DNA of 64,000 nucleotides from Novosphingobium sp. 18050 (GCF_902706195.1 NZ_CACSJO010000008.1:112752-176751); one strand, 5' to 3'. Positions 51,213-61,231 are shown, counted from the stretch's first letter. The notes: a model not told the origin generated them from the sequence alone. Translations and numbers: made by a program.

Positions 51213-52192
51213 ATGCGCAAGATATCCCTCATTGTACTGCCCGTCATCGTGGCTGGCTGCAGCGAAACCGGGTCGAAGCCCGCCGCCCCCCGGCCCATGC
51301 GGAACTGATTGCTCATGAGGGCGAGCTGTTGAAGCTGACGCTGACTCCGGCGGCTCAGTCACGTCTGGGTGTCGTCACGGCACGCGTAGCTGGTGGTACG
51401 GCCGGTACGATCCGGCAGGCTTCCGGCGAGATCGTGGTGCCGCCCAGCGGTGCGGGCGGGGTGCCGACAGGCTCACTTGCCAACCTTCAGCAGATGGGCG
51501 CGCAGCAGGCGGCGGCCGACGGCGAAGTAGCCCGTGCCTCGGCGCAGGCCCGCCTTACCCGCATCGCATTGGGCCGGTCCGAGGCACTGGTCCGCGAGGA
51601 AGCCGGCAGCGTCCGCGCCCGTGATGAGGCAGCGGCAGCGGCGGCGGCAGCCGATGCCGCGCTGGGCGTGGCGCGGCGGCAGCGCCAGTTACTTGGCCCG
51701 TCGATCGCGGCGATGAATGGGCAGGCGACGGTGTGGGTGCGCGTCTCGGTGTTCGGCAGCGATCTCGATGCGGTGCAGCGCGGCGGGGCAGTGACCGTCA
51801 GGCCGCTGGGGCAGGGCGGGGCCTCGCGGGAGGCGCGTCCGGTGCAGGCGCCGCCCTCGGCCAATGCGGCGTCAGGCACGGTGGACCTTTACTACAGCCT
51901 CCCTAATCGCGACCGGGCTTACCGGGTGGGCCAGCGGGTCGCCGTGGACTTGCCGATGAGCGGGCGGACGGAGGGGCTTGTCGTGCCCTCGTCCGCCCTG
52001 GTGCGCGATGTCTACGGCGGCGACTGGGTCTATCAGAAGACCGCGCCTAACACTTATGTGCGCCAGCGCGTGGCGGTCGCATCTGAAAGTGGTGGAAAGG
52101 CCCTGCTTGCGCGCGGCCTTGCACAAGGGGCCGAGGTGGTCACTGTGGGCGCTGCCGAACTGTTCGGCACCGAGTTCGGAGCAGCACACTAA
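51213..52192 (+). pseudogene. Efflux RND periplasmic adaptor, frameshifted
   Basis: HlyD/CusB-like membrane-fusion protein of a heavy-metal RND pump. A lipoprotein-type start (MRKISLIVLPVIVAGC, lipobox Cys) opens at 51213 but meets a stop at 51306-51308. The rest continues in another frame as HAELIAHEGELLKLTLTPAAQ, then a long Ala-rich coiled-coil hairpin (about 51490-51690) and β-barrel/MPD parts to the stop at 52192. Loss of one C in the run near 51280 would explain the shift, since adding it back joins both parts. An internal TTG at 51329 could give a 287-residue truncated product without signal. Confidence 0.75.
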
Positions 52193-53256
52193 TGCTGGCA
52201 GGACTGGTCCGCTTCGCGCTCGTCCAGCGCGTGTTCGTGCTGGCGGTAGCGGCATTGCTCGTGGTGCTGGGCGTGCGCGCCGGGCGCGATGTGCCGCTCG
52301 ACGTGTTCCCCGAATTCGCGCCGCCGATGGTCGAAATCCAGACCGAGGCGCCCGGCCTTTCGACCGAGGAAGTGGAGAGCCTTGTCACCGTGCCGATCGA
52401 GACGGCGTTGAACGGCGTGCCCGATCTGATGACGCTGCGCTCCAAATCGGTGCTGGGTCTGTCTTCGGTGCAGATACTGTTCGAGCGGGGTAACGATGTC
52501 CTGCGCGCACGTCAGATGGTGGGTGAACGCGTGGCGCAGGTGCAGGCGCGTCTGCCGCTGGCCGCACGCCAGCCGGTGTTGATGCCGCCGCTTTCCTCCA
52601 CCAGCCGGGCGATGAAGATCGGGCTGACTTCGGCCCGGCTCGACCAGATGAAGCTGTCCGAACTGGTGCGCTGGACCATCCGGCCGCGCCTGATGGCGGT
52701 GCCGGGCGTCGCTAACGTCGCCGTATGGGGACAGCGCGACCGGCAGTTGCAGGTGCTCGTCGATCCCGACCGCCTGCGCGTGGCGGGCGTCACGCTGGCC
52801 GAAGTGCGCGCCGCTGCAGGGGACGCGGTGCTGGTCGGCGGCGGGGGTTTCATCGACACGCCCAACCAGCGCTTGGCGGTGCAGCAGGCGGGCATGGCGC
52901 AGGGTGCGAGCGATCTGGCGCAGGCCATCGTCAAGCAGTGCGGCGAGGCCCCCGTGCGCATCGGCGACGTCGCCCGCGTGGTGGATGGCCATGCCCCGCC
53001 CATCGGCAACGCCATCATCGATGACGTGCCCGGCATCATGCTGATCGTCGAGAAGCAGCCGACCGCCAACACCCTCGAACTCACCCGCACGGTCGAGGCC
53101 GCGCTGGCCGAGCTTAAGCCGGGGCTTACGGACGTAAACGTCGACACCACGATCTTCCGGCCCGCGACGTTCATCGAACGCTCGATCCACAACCTCACGC
53201 GCGCCTTGCTGATCGGCTGCCTGCTGGTCGCGGGCGAGGTGCTGCGGCCGGGCTGA
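52192..53256 (+). pseudogene. HME-RND efflux pump permease, C-terminally truncated
   Basis: The first third of a CusA/CzcA-type pump, sharing a base with the adaptor stop. The first helix ([31 protein letters not shown]) and periplasmic porter subdomains ([43 protein letters not shown]) look normal. The frame stops soon after [14 protein letters not shown], the start of helix 2, about 350 residues into an expected 1,030 or so. The next bases already encode a sensor kinase, so roughly 2 kb or more of pump gene has been deleted. Confidence 0.82.
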
Positions 53257-53951
53257 TCGGGTGGATGACGCGCCGGCGTCTCGAAGGGATCGACGCCACG
53301 GCACAGACGATCATCGCCGGCGACCTGTCTCGCCGCGTGCCGCGCGACGGTTCGGATAGCGAGTTCAACCGCCTCGCCGGGACGCTCAATCGTATGCTTG
53401 ATCGTATCGAAGGGCTTATGGAAAGCCTGCGGCAGGTGTCGAGCGATGTCGCGCACGATTTGCGCACGCGGCTGACACGCCTTTGCAGCAGCCTGGAAAG
53501 GGCAGCCGGGGAAGCGGAACCGGCGGCCCGCACGGCAGAGATCGAGAAAGCGCGCGGACAGGCCGCCGAATTGCTGGAGATATTCACCGCGCTGCTGAGG
53601 ATCGCAAAAGTGGAGGGATTGTCCGACCGGCTACCGCTCCATTTGCTCGATCTTTCCGCCTTGGTCGAGCAGATGGCGGAGAGCTACCGGCCGGATATGG
53701 AGGATAGCGGAAGGCACCTCGATACGCGGATCGAACCTGGTCTTGCGGTCGCGGGGGACCGCAGGCTCATGAGCCAGGCGGTCGCCAACCTGCTCGACAA
53801 CTGCCTTCGACACACGCCCGAGGGCAAGATGATCTCGCTGAGTGCCAAGGCAGGTGCGCGCGGCATCGTCTTGGGCATTCTCGACGATGGGCCGGGGATA
53901 CCGGACGAGGATCGGGCGCGCTCGACGCCGGGGCACGGGCCTGCACATTGA
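53241..53951 (+). pseudogene. Heavy-metal sensor histidine kinase remnant
   Basis: Lacks the N-terminal sensor. From [15 protein letters not shown] it carries the end of a helix, a HAMP domain (IIAGDLSRRVPR), a HisKA domain with the phospho-acceptor His in DVAHDLRTRLTRL (Arg where Pro is usual) and part of the ATPase (NLLDNCLRHTPEG, DDGPGIPDEDRAR). The usual F-box stretch is missing between EDRAR and STPG, and a frameshift replaces the GLGL end. The first ATG is at 53265. With the truncated pump, it marks a deletion joint near 53230-53240. Confidence 0.78.
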
Positions 53952-54127
53952 CATTCGGTCGATCTCGGTTCGCTCATTTGCAGGAGAAGGTTTTAGGAGG
54001 GGTTCAATCTGGCCAAGGATCGTGAACTGGCCCATTGAGGCTTACCAATTGCCGATTACGATGATTTCTGCGTGCCTTCGCGCGGTGATGGAGGACGCGG
54101 CTTCGGCCGTCTTGTGGAGTTTCTGTA

Positions 54128-54982
54128 ATGAGCGATGACCGGCAAGACGGTGCCGCGCACCGGGAACACTCTTCGACCCATTCGATCGGGCTTTTCATAT
54201 CCGACATCGACGGTACTCTGGTGCGGTCGGACAAGACCCTCGCGCCGGCGACGGTCGCCGCGGTGAAGACGCTCACCGAGGCGGGGATGCCGGTGAGCCT
54301 CATCAGTGCCCGGCCGCCGTCGGGCATCCTCTGGATCGTGCGCGAGCTTTGCCTTGCCGGTCCGTTCGGGGCTTTCAATGGCGGAACTCTGTTCGACAGC
54401 GACGGCACAGTCATCGTGCATCGCAGTCTGGAGCCGGAGGTCGCTGAGGCTATGGTCGGGCTCGTGCTGGAAGCCGGAATTACCTGCTGGGTCTTTGCCG
54501 AGGGGCAGTGGTTTTCGACCGACATCGCCGACCCCCATACCGAGCGGGAGGTGAAGTCCGCCGGGATCGAGCCGACCTTTGTTGGAGACTTTCGGGGGCG
54601 GCTGGCGCTGGTCGACAAGATCGTCGGCGTCAGCGACGACCATGCTGTCATCGCGCGGCTTGAAAGCGAAGCCTTAGCGCTGGTCGGCGATCGTGCCACG
54701 GTTGCCCGTTCGCAACCCTATTACCTCGATATCACTGCCGCCGGGGCGAACAAGGGCGACGGCGTTGCGCGGCTGGCGGCGGCCTTTGGCATTTCGCTTG
54801 ATGCCGTTGCGGTGATCGGGGATCAGATGAATGACCTGCCGATGTTCGCGCGGGCCGGCATGTCGATCGCGATGGGGCAGGCCAGTGACGCGGTGAAGTC
54901 TCAGGCCGTGTACAGCACTGCCAGCGCCGACGAAAACGGCGTGGCGGCGGCGATCGCGCGGTACGTTCTGCCGGGCTGGTGA
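54128..54982 (+). CDS. Cof-type HAD-IIB phosphatase
   Basis: 284-residue haloacid-dehalogenase-type hydrolase. Motif I is FISDIDGTLVRSDK with nucleophile Asp near residue 25, motif II is SLISAR, and motifs III/IV are ANKGDG and GDQMNDLPMF. The Cof-type cap lies between motifs II and III. Members dephosphorylate sugar phosphates or flavin-type substrates in the cytoplasm. GGAG lies eight bases before the ATG. It stands alone between the efflux remnants and the DUF1593 gene. Confidence 0.86.
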   Translation: MSDDRQDGAAHREHSSTHSIGLFISDIDGTLVRSDKTLAPATVAAVKTLTEAGMPVSLISARPPSGILWIVRELCLAGPFGAFNGGTLFDSDGTVIVHRSLEPEVAEAMVGLVLEAGITCWVFAEGQWFSTDIADPHTEREVKSAGIEPTFVGDFRGRLALVDKIVGVSDDHAVIARLESEALALVGDRATVARSQPYYLDITAAGANKGDGVARLAAAFGISLDAVAVIGDQMNDLPMFARAGMSIAMGQASDAVKSQAVYSTASADENGVAAAIARYVLPGW

Positions 54983-55032
54983 CGGTCCTTCAGGATGCTT
55001 TCGGATCGGCTTGGCGTCGATAGTTGCTCTTT

Positions 55033-55047
55033 ATGTAATCGTTACAT
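55033..55047. promoter_or_regulatory. Palindrome ATGTAATCGTTACAT
   Basis: 6-bp arms around a 3-base centre, similar to LacI-family operators, in an AT-rich 279-bp gap between convergent genes. The related GTAACGGTTAC lies at 59198-59208 upstream of a receptor gene. Confidence 0.35.
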
Positions 55048-55261
55048 TTTTGCGCCTGACAGCGTGCCGCGCCGTCTTTTCAGGATAGTCGGTAATTCCT
55101 TTCTTCCGCGTCTTCCGGGAAAAGTGGCGAGGTCGAATAAATTGCCGCAGCAGACGATGAAATGCTTTTCATAAATGGTTGTGCGATACGTTCGATTTTC
55201 CGCCCCGAAAATTGGTGGTGGCTGCGTTCAGGGCGGGACCGCCGGCCCTGAGCACACCGTT

Positions 55262-56809
55262 TTACCGAGCCTTATCCTGGGTGACAGTCACGATCACGCG
55301 CCGGTAGCGGGTGATCGCGGGGCTGCCGCTATCCGTGACGGAGAGGATGACATGCGCCTTGCCGCTGGCCGGGCAGGGCGGTGCCAGATCGGGCAGCCAG
55401 CCCGCGGTGCAGGTATCCCGCGCGGTAATGACTACGTTTGCGCCTGAGGCCCCGGACAGCGTGAGGTCGGCAGGTCGTTCTCCGTTTTTCACGCCTGCCT
55501 CGTTGTAGAGGAACCAATGGTAGGTCAGCTCTTGCCCGTCGGGATCGGTGCTGGCGCCTGCGTCGAGGTGCAGGACTTCGCCTTTGTGCACGGTGCGCTC
55601 GACGACGCCGGTGCCCACGCTGCCGTCGATGGCGATGCGCGGGGCGTGGTTGGCCTGCGCGAAGGGCTTGATGGTCCAGTCCATGCGCGCGGCGAAGTCG
55701 TTCTGGAATGCGGTCCGCCAGCGCCAGATTGTCGCCTGGTCCGATGTGTGGGTGCGGCCGTCCACGCCTTCCACGGTGTCCTGCGAGGCGGCGCGGTAGA
55801 ACATGTCGCCGCCCTGGGTCCACAGCAAGCGGTTCTCGCCATAAGGCTGACGCATCACGTAGCGGCCGCCCCATCCGCCCCACGAAGGCGAGCGGCGCGC
55901 TTCCAGTCCGTTGTCGATGAGGCCCAGAAAGGCGGGAGTATCACCCTCCATGATGAACCAGTAGCGCGGATAATGAGCGCCCAGAGGTCCTTTGCGGATA
56001 TGCACGCCGAGCCATTCGTTGGTGACCGTGGTAAAATCCGCGCCTTCACCGTTTAGGTAATACTTGTCACCGCTGATGCCGGTCCAGGTCGCCTTGGCGA
56101 AATCGCCGGAATCGGGTGTCGAAGGGGAGCCGATCCAGAACAGGTCCGGGAATTCGCGGCGGATCGAAGGCCCGGCGTCATCCTGGTCGGAGATGGCATA
56201 GACCCTGAGACGCGCCACGAAGCGGGCGAGTTCCTCGGGGCTGCGCGTGGCCCGGACATGGGCCAGCGCATCGGCCAGCGCGTTGGCGCCGCCCCACAGA
56301 TCCACCCAGAGTGGACGTGCATCGGCGCGGTCGGCAGCGGCGATGAGCTTGCGCGCGCCTTCGCTGGGTGAAGCGGCGTCGATGGCGGCCATGCCGTAGG
56401 CTGCGGGGCCGCTGGCGATGGTTGCTGCAAGCGCCTGCGCGGTCGGCCAGCCGGGCGCATTGTCCAGCAGGCGCGGGCGGACTTTGCCGAAATCGGTTAC
56501 GATGGCGCGGATCGTCTCGGGATGGATGACGGATTTCTGGAAGGTCGAAGTGGTGGCGACCAGCCCCTCGATGTCTATCTCGTTCGAATAGAGCAGCAGC
56601 CGCACCAGTGACATCTGGTCGTCCGGCTCATTGCCGATGTCGCTGAGAACGAAGAGCCGGGGTTTGCCCTCTGCCATATCGAGATGGTCGGCAGGCAGCG
56701 GCGCGGCCAGTGCAGGCGCCGGACAAGCCGCCATCAGGAAGGCGGCGAATGCAGGCAGGGCAATGCGCGAAAGCGGGCCGGGGCGAAGGGTGTCATGGCA
56801 GGAGGGCAA
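55262..56809 (-). CDS. Exported DUF1593 protein (nucleoside-hydrolase-like fold)
   Basis: 515 residues with a signal peptide (ALPAFAAFLMAACPAPALA). The N-terminal DUF1593 domain carries RLFVLSDIGNEPDDQMSLVRLLLYSNEIDIEGLV, an Asp-rich loop like the Ca2+ site of nucleoside hydrolases. The C-terminal part (from about residue 390) is a β-rich, PKD-like domain (HLDAGASTDPDGQELTYHWFLY). The start is the TTG at 56809 with AAGGAG nine bases upstream. Related proteins are often misnamed cellulose-binding. It follows a TonB-dependent receptor on the same strand, so it may process an imported glycoside or nucleoside. Confidence 0.82.
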   Translation of the reverse strand: MPSCHDTLRPGPLSRIALPAFAAFLMAACPAPALAAPLPADHLDMAEGKPRLFVLSDIGNEPDDQMSLVRLLLYSNEIDIEGLVATTSTFQKSVIHPETIRAIVTDFGKVRPRLLDNAPGWPTAQALAATIASGPAAYGMAAIDAASPSEGARKLIAAADRADARPLWVDLWGGANALADALAHVRATRSPEELARFVARLRVYAISDQDDAGPSIRREFPDLFWIGSPSTPDSGDFAKATWTGISGDKYYLNGEGADFTTVTNEWLGVHIRKGPLGAHYPRYWFIMEGDTPAFLGLIDNGLEARRSPSWGGWGGRYVMRQPYGENRLLWTQGGDMFYRAASQDTVEGVDGRTHTSDQATIWRWRTAFQNDFAARMDWTIKPFAQANHAPRIAIDGSVGTGVVERTVHKGEVLHLDAGASTDPDGQELTYHWFLYNEAGVKNGERPADLTLSGASGANVVITARDTCTAGWLPDLAPPCPASGKAHVILSVTDSGSPAITRYRRVIVTVTQDKAR

Positions 56810-56908
56810 GCGGTCTTGCTCCTTTTTCGGGTTTCAGGAGAGTGCCGGCAGGGCCGGGCGCCGACATGAAAAAGGGATCCGGTCCCGAAGGACTGGATCC
56901 CTTGTAAG

Positions 56909-56939
56909 GAAAAAGGCGGGTCATGCCGAGCCCGCCTTT
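56909..56939. terminator. Terminator after receptor gene
   Basis: AAAGGCGGG at 56912-56920 pairs with CCCGCCTTT at 56931-56939; on the minus strand the stem is followed by TTTTT. A second hairpin (arms 56874-56885 and 56890-56901) lies next to it towards the DUF1593 gene. Confidence 0.75.
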
Positions 56940-56948
56940 CCCGCATCA

Positions 56949-59066
56949 TCAGAAGCGGTAGGTGACGCGCGCGCCGTAAGTACGCGGATCGCCGAACTGC
57001 ACGAGGTAGCCGCCGGCGTAAGCGGCTTCTTCCGAGGTGGTAAGGATGACCGAGTTCTCGATGTTGCGCACATAGGCAGAAATCTCGAAGCCCGAAGCCT
57101 CGTTGGGGACGTAGGTCAGCATGAGGTCGGTCTTGGTGTAGCCCTTCTGCATTTCCGTGCCGATATTGCGGAAGCTGAAGAACGACTTCGACTGGTAGCG
57201 GCTCTGCGCGCGCGCGGTGAGCTTGCCGTTGCCGATCAGGAAGTCATGGCTGACGCCGCCCGACAGCGACCACGAAGGTGCCTGGGGCAGAGTGTTGCCG
57301 GCATACTGCACGCCGTTGTTGTTGAAGTCACGGTAACGGGCGTGGAGGTAGGCGACGGTGAAGTCCACCTTGTCCAGCGTAGTGGGCAGCCAGCTGGTTT
57401 CCAGCTCGCCGCCGTAGATGCGGGCGCGGCCGGCATTGAACACGCGCGAGACAGCGGTAACCGGGTCGTTCTGCTGCACCTGAAGGTCGGTGTAGTCGTA
57501 GAGGAAACCGCTCAGGTTGACCTGCAGCGTGCTGCCCAGGAAGCGGTTCTTGACGCCTGCTTCATAGGCCGTGATGCTTTCGGGGCCGTAGGTGAAGCCG
57601 TTCTGGAAGCCGCCTGCCTTGAAGCCGGTGTCGTACTTTGCATAGACGAGATTGTCCGGCGTGGCCTGCCAGTTGACGCCCAGGTGGTAGGTGTCCTTGT
57701 TGCCGGTGTAGCTGGCGTCGACGTCGGTATAGGTGCCGGCAACGTCGCTGAAGCCCACCTGCTTCTTCTTTTCCCGGGTGTAGCGGGCGCCGGCCTCGAT
57801 CTTCAGGTCGGGCGTGATCTCATAATAGGCCTGGCCGAAACCGGCGTAGGACTTGGCATCCGTTACATAGTCGAAGGTGTAGAAGTTGATCGGCGCGGCG
57901 CCGCCCAGGATCTGGAAGTTGGTCAGCGAATCATTGTGGTCGCTGAAGTAGTACAGGCCGACCTGGAAGCCGAACGGGCCGGCGCCGTTGGTGCCCAGGC
58001 GCAGTTCGTGGTTCTGGGTCTTGGTGGTGCCGTCGGTCGGGAAGGCGAAGCTGGCGCCGGTGCCGCCGTCCTGGTCGTTCTGGCGGCTGATGTCCTGGGT
58101 GCGGTAGCCGCCGAAGTATGACAGCGTTACCGGCCCGAAGTCATAGTTCAGGTTGGCGCGCACGTTCTTGATGGTGAGGTCGATGAAGCCCTGGGTGTTG
58201 AGCGCCCAGTTGCGATCGCTGCCCAGTTTCAGCTTGCCATCGACGACATCGCTATAGGGGATGCCCTTGATGACCGCGCCGACGCCGCCGACGTGGGTAT
58301 ATTCGCCGGTGACCAGGGCTGTGAAGGGCGAACCCGAATCGTAGGCGACGTGCAGGCGCGCGGCCTGGCTGACGTCATCGTTGCCGCCTTTGCGGACCAG
58401 TCCGCCGTCGGACAGCGAACCGTTGTTGCGGTAAGCATCGCGCTGGTGGACCGAAAAGGCGCCGCGCACCTTGATGGAATCGCTGACGGGGACGTTCAGC
58501 ATGCCTTCCGCGATCAGCGCGTTCTTGTAGCCGTATTCGAGGGCCATCGAGCCTTCGAGCTTGTCCGTCGGCTTGGCGGTGGAAATGTTGATCGCGCCGG
58601 CGGTGGCGTTGCGGCCGTACAGCGTGCCCTGCGGGCCGCGCAGCACTTCGATACGTTCCAGGTCGAAGAAGCCGACGTTCAGCGCGGTGCCGTTCTGGAG
58701 GTAGAAGTTGTCGATGCTGACCGCGACGGCGGGGTTGCCGGTCTCGGTGTAGTCGCGGCTGGAGACGCCGCGAATGGTGATGATCGTGTTCTGGTTGTTC
58801 TGGGCGATGCCCAGTGTGGGTGCGATGTTGACGAGGCTGTTGACGTCGCTGACGCCGTTCTTCGTTAGTTCCTCGCCGGTAGCGACGGTCATTGCGATCG
58901 GGGTCTTCTGCGCAGTGCTTTCACGCTTTTCAGCGGTGACGACGATGTCACCGAACTGGCCGGACGCGCTTTCTGCGCCTGCATCCTGCGCCATGGCGGG
59001 GGCGGCGATGCCGGTCGTAGCGATCGCCGCTGCAAGGGCGAAGGTCGAGATTGGAGACTGAAACAT
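56949..59066 (-). CDS. TonB-dependent outer-membrane receptor
   Basis: 705 residues from the ATG at 59066, with GAGGGG upstream and a signal peptide ending APAMAQ. The TonB-box region DIVVTAEKRES is followed by a plug (SLVNIAPTLGI, TIRGVSSRDYTETGNPAVAVSIDNFYL, ERIEVLRGPQGTLYGRNATAGAINI) and barrel ending GARVTYRF. It belongs to the FepA-like group common in sphingomonads. It is followed by a terminator and the DUF1593 gene. The ligand is unknown. Confidence 0.88.
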   Translation of the reverse strand: MFQSPISTFALAAAIATTGIAAPAMAQDAGAESASGQFGDIVVTAEKRESTAQKTPIAMTVATGEELTKNGVSDVNSLVNIAPTLGIAQNNQNTIITIRGVSSRDYTETGNPAVAVSIDNFYLQNGTALNVGFFDLERIEVLRGPQGTLYGRNATAGAINISTAKPTDKLEGSMALEYGYKNALIAEGMLNVPVSDSIKVRGAFSVHQRDAYRNNGSLSDGGLVRKGGNDDVSQAARLHVAYDSGSPFTALVTGEYTHVGGVGAVIKGIPYSDVVDGKLKLGSDRNWALNTQGFIDLTIKNVRANLNYDFGPVTLSYFGGYRTQDISRQNDQDGGTGASFAFPTDGTTKTQNHELRLGTNGAGPFGFQVGLYYFSDHNDSLTNFQILGGAAPINFYTFDYVTDAKSYAGFGQAYYEITPDLKIEAGARYTREKKKQVGFSDVAGTYTDVDASYTGNKDTYHLGVNWQATPDNLVYAKYDTGFKAGGFQNGFTYGPESITAYEAGVKNRFLGSTLQVNLSGFLYDYTDLQVQQNDPVTAVSRVFNAGRARIYGGELETSWLPTTLDKVDFTVAYLHARYRDFNNNGVQYAGNTLPQAPSWSLSGGVSHDFLIGNGKLTARAQSRYQSKSFFSFRNIGTEMQKGYTKTDLMLTYVPNEASGFEISAYVRNIENSVILTTSEEAAYAGGYLVQFGDPRTYGARVTYRF

Positions 59067-59197
59067 GGTACCCCTCATGATGGTCGCGCTCCCCGCGCAT
59101 GTCCTGAAATGCATTACATTCGTATTAGGCGATACCCTCTTCCTGCTGGTCCAACGAGAAGAGAGAGGTGCCGTAAACGCCCTGTCATTAGCAGATG

Positions 59198-59208
59198 GTA
59201 ACGGTTAC
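59198..59208. promoter_or_regulatory. LacI-type operator candidate GTAACGGTTAC
   Basis: Near-perfect palindrome (5-bp arms, one central base), flanked by T and A to give TGGTAACGGTTACA, 132 bp before the receptor start. No LacI-family gene lies in the window. Confidence 0.4.
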
Positions 59209-59624
59209 ATCGCAAATGTGTATCGCAACCGTCACGGGATGCAATAGGCAATTTGCCGAAGTTCCGGGAAACGGCCGCCATGCGTTGCATCCGGGGCTCA
59301 TTCGGTCGCCTGGCTGCAATATTCCATGTCAGGCCCTGATCGTATGGGCGCGCGGCGAAACGCTTTTTCGGCCACCGTTATATTTTGGGTTATGAGGGCC
59401 GATGGGTGGTGACAGGCGCGGGTCGTGACTGAAATCAGTCGCCGCCGCCACTCCGCCCAAAGTCCAGGAACGCATCAACCGAATCCGCCATAGTGCCCGA
59501 TGAAGCGGTTCTGCGGGTTCGCTGACGCGCTAGCAATCAGGTTTCGCCCTGGTTTTTCGACCCGTCAGTCATGCCTGGCACGATGAGGTGACAAGCAAGG
59601 AGAACGGTGCCTCCTCGCGCAGCG

Positions 59625-59654
59625 CCCGGACCACGGTCGCGGCCGTGGTCCGGG
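59625..59654 (-). terminator. 12-bp perfect hairpin after PepSY gene
   Basis: CCCGGACCACGG at 59625-59636 pairs exactly with 59643-59654 around a 6-base loop, directly after the stop of the leftward PepSY gene. Confidence 0.6.
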
Positions 59655-59659
59655 GGCGT

Positions 59660-61231
59660 CTATTCTGGCTTTGCGCGCCTGGATTTTGCAGGGCGCAGAT
59701 GCCGCCAGCCCACGACGATCCCTGTCACGGAGATGGCCAGCCCTGCTGCGGAGAGTACCCACATCAGACCGTCTCGCAGCGGACGCCATGTCAGCAGCCA
59801 CGGCAGGTCGAAGCTGTGAAGCGCCGCAAAAAGCCAGCGGTAGCTGCGGCTGGCCGATCCCATCCTGCCCAGTAACATCCCGGTCGCCGGGTCGACATGC
59901 AGCCATGTACGGGCGGGATCGTCGAACACCAGTCGCAGCACGGGAAGCGGCCGGGCATCGCTGCGCGGGTCCCCGGTGGTGTACCAGTAGCGATCGTGGG
60001 ATGTGAGCCGCTGCACGGACACCAGCCGGCTATCGGTGACAGCCGCACGGGCAATTTCCTCGATCCGGCTGGTGGGAAGGGCGAGAGGGCGGGCGGTGGC
60101 GCCGTCCAGAAGCAGCTTGCCGGACCCTGCGCCCAGCGCGATCATCACGGCCTTTCCGCCGAGATAGGCGAAACTGACCTCCCGCGCGCCTTGTGCTTCG
60201 CGTTTCAGGGCTTCGAGATCGGTCGCTACAAAGCCTGGTCTGTCACCGGCATAGCGTTCGGCGATCCCGTGATCCGCGTCGCGCAGTCCGCCCCAGGGGC
60301 TCATCGATAGCCAGCCGCTGAAAACCCAGGTGATGACGACCACACCGCCGACAAGGCCCGTGACATGGTGCCATTTCATCCAGCCGCGATAGGGGCTGAC
60401 AGAACCTGACTTGTAGCGCTTCGACAACCGCACGCGCAGCAGGCCGATCCAGACGCCCGCGACCGCGGCCACCATGCCGATGCCCGAGGTCCACAGCACC
60501 GTCTGGCGCCATGGCTCCTGATGGAGGCGCAGGGCGGTGAAGTAGATCCAGTGCGGCACCGCACCCAGCCAGTTCCAGAAACGCTCATGCGCCGTGGTAT
60601 TCTGGACCACCTCGCCAGTCTTCTGCGCAACATAGATGTCGGTCGCGGCGGTGTCGGCCAGTCTCACGCGCCAGAACGGCGCCATCTTCTTGTAGGCGCC
60701 GGTGACGACCCACTGGTCATGGTCGACAGGCGTGACCGATTCGACCGGCGCCCGGACAAGGGTGGAGGCGATCGTCCCCGCGCGGCCTGAGTCGACGGAT
60801 CGTATCTCGGCGCCCGTTACTGCGGAGACTGCCCGCCGGCCGTCCTTGGTGACGAAGCGGTAGACCGGCTCCCCGGCTGTCATGCCGATCCGCATTTCCG
60901 AGGGGAATGTGGGGTCGTTCAGCGAAGCCAGCGCCGCCTCCGGCCGTACCCGAACCTGCGCCCAGTCGATCGGCGGGGCGCCGGCGATCCGTTCGGGCGC
61001 GCGGAAGCTGGGGAACGGGACATACATCATCACCACGCCCGACAAGAACCAGACGGCGAACAGAAGGCACAGCACAATGCCGGTCCAGCGGTGGAAGAAG
61101 TAAAGCCATCGCCGCGCCGCCCGCCATGCAGTGGTGCGCAGCGGCGACCGGCGGCGGGGGCTGGGGCCGGGTTGGAGGCGCACATGCGGCGCACCTCCGG
61201 TTACGACAGGTGCGCCGTCAGAAGCCGACAT
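59660..61231 (-). CDS. PepSY-associated transmembrane protein, reductase-like
   Basis: About 523 residues with four membrane segments and large periplasmic loops. The conserved His positions are in YFFHRWTGIVLC, ALRLHQEPWRQT, GWMKWHHVTGLV and FAALHSFDLPWL, as in the haem-binding PepSY_TM reductases of siderophore systems. I choose the ATG at 61231, which overlaps the receptor's end by 14 bp and has GGAGG nine bases upstream. It is therefore translated with the receptor and falls under the same cobalamin riboswitch. It may carry out a periplasmic reductive step on the imported corrinoid or metal complex. Confidence 0.83.
   Translation of the reverse strand: MSASDGAPVVTGGAPHVRLQPGPSPRRRSPLRTTAWRAARRWLYFFHRWTGIVLCLLFAVWFLSGVVMMYVPFPSFRAPERIAGAPPIDWAQVRVRPEAALASLNDPTFPSEMRIGMTAGEPVYRFVTKDGRRAVSAVTGAEIRSVDSGRAGTIASTLVRAPVESVTPVDHDQWVVTGAYKKMAPFWRVRLADTAATDIYVAQKTGEVVQNTTAHERFWNWLGAVPHWIYFTALRLHQEPWRQTVLWTSGIGMVAAVAGVWIGLLRVRLSKRYKSGSVSPYRGWMKWHHVTGLVGGVVVITWVFSGWLSMSPWGGLRDADHGIAERYAGDRPGFVATDLEALKREAQGAREVSFAYLGGKAVMIALGAGSGKLLLDGATARPLALPTSRIEEIARAAVTDSRLVSVQRLTSHDRYWYTTGDPRSDARPLPVLRLVFDDPARTWLHVDPATGMLLGRMGSASRSYRWLFAALHSFDLPWLLTWRPLRDGLMWVLSAAGLAISVTGIVVGWRHLRPAKSRRAKPE

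Larger units (their letters stand above)
59067..59659. other. 593-bp intergenic region
   Basis: No gene that I can support. It holds the promoter side of the 56949-59066 receptor, the GTAACGGTTAC palindrome at 59198, a short palindrome GACTGAAATCAGTC at 59427-59440, and the hairpin at 59625-59654 that ends the PepSY operon. Short open frames here lack ribosome sites and recognisable domains. Confidence 0.6.

Noticed and set aside
51329..52192. Normal 287-residue efflux adaptor starting at TTG
   Set aside because: The signal and lipobox are encoded just upstream in another frame, and the partner pump is truncated, so a decayed gene is the better reading.
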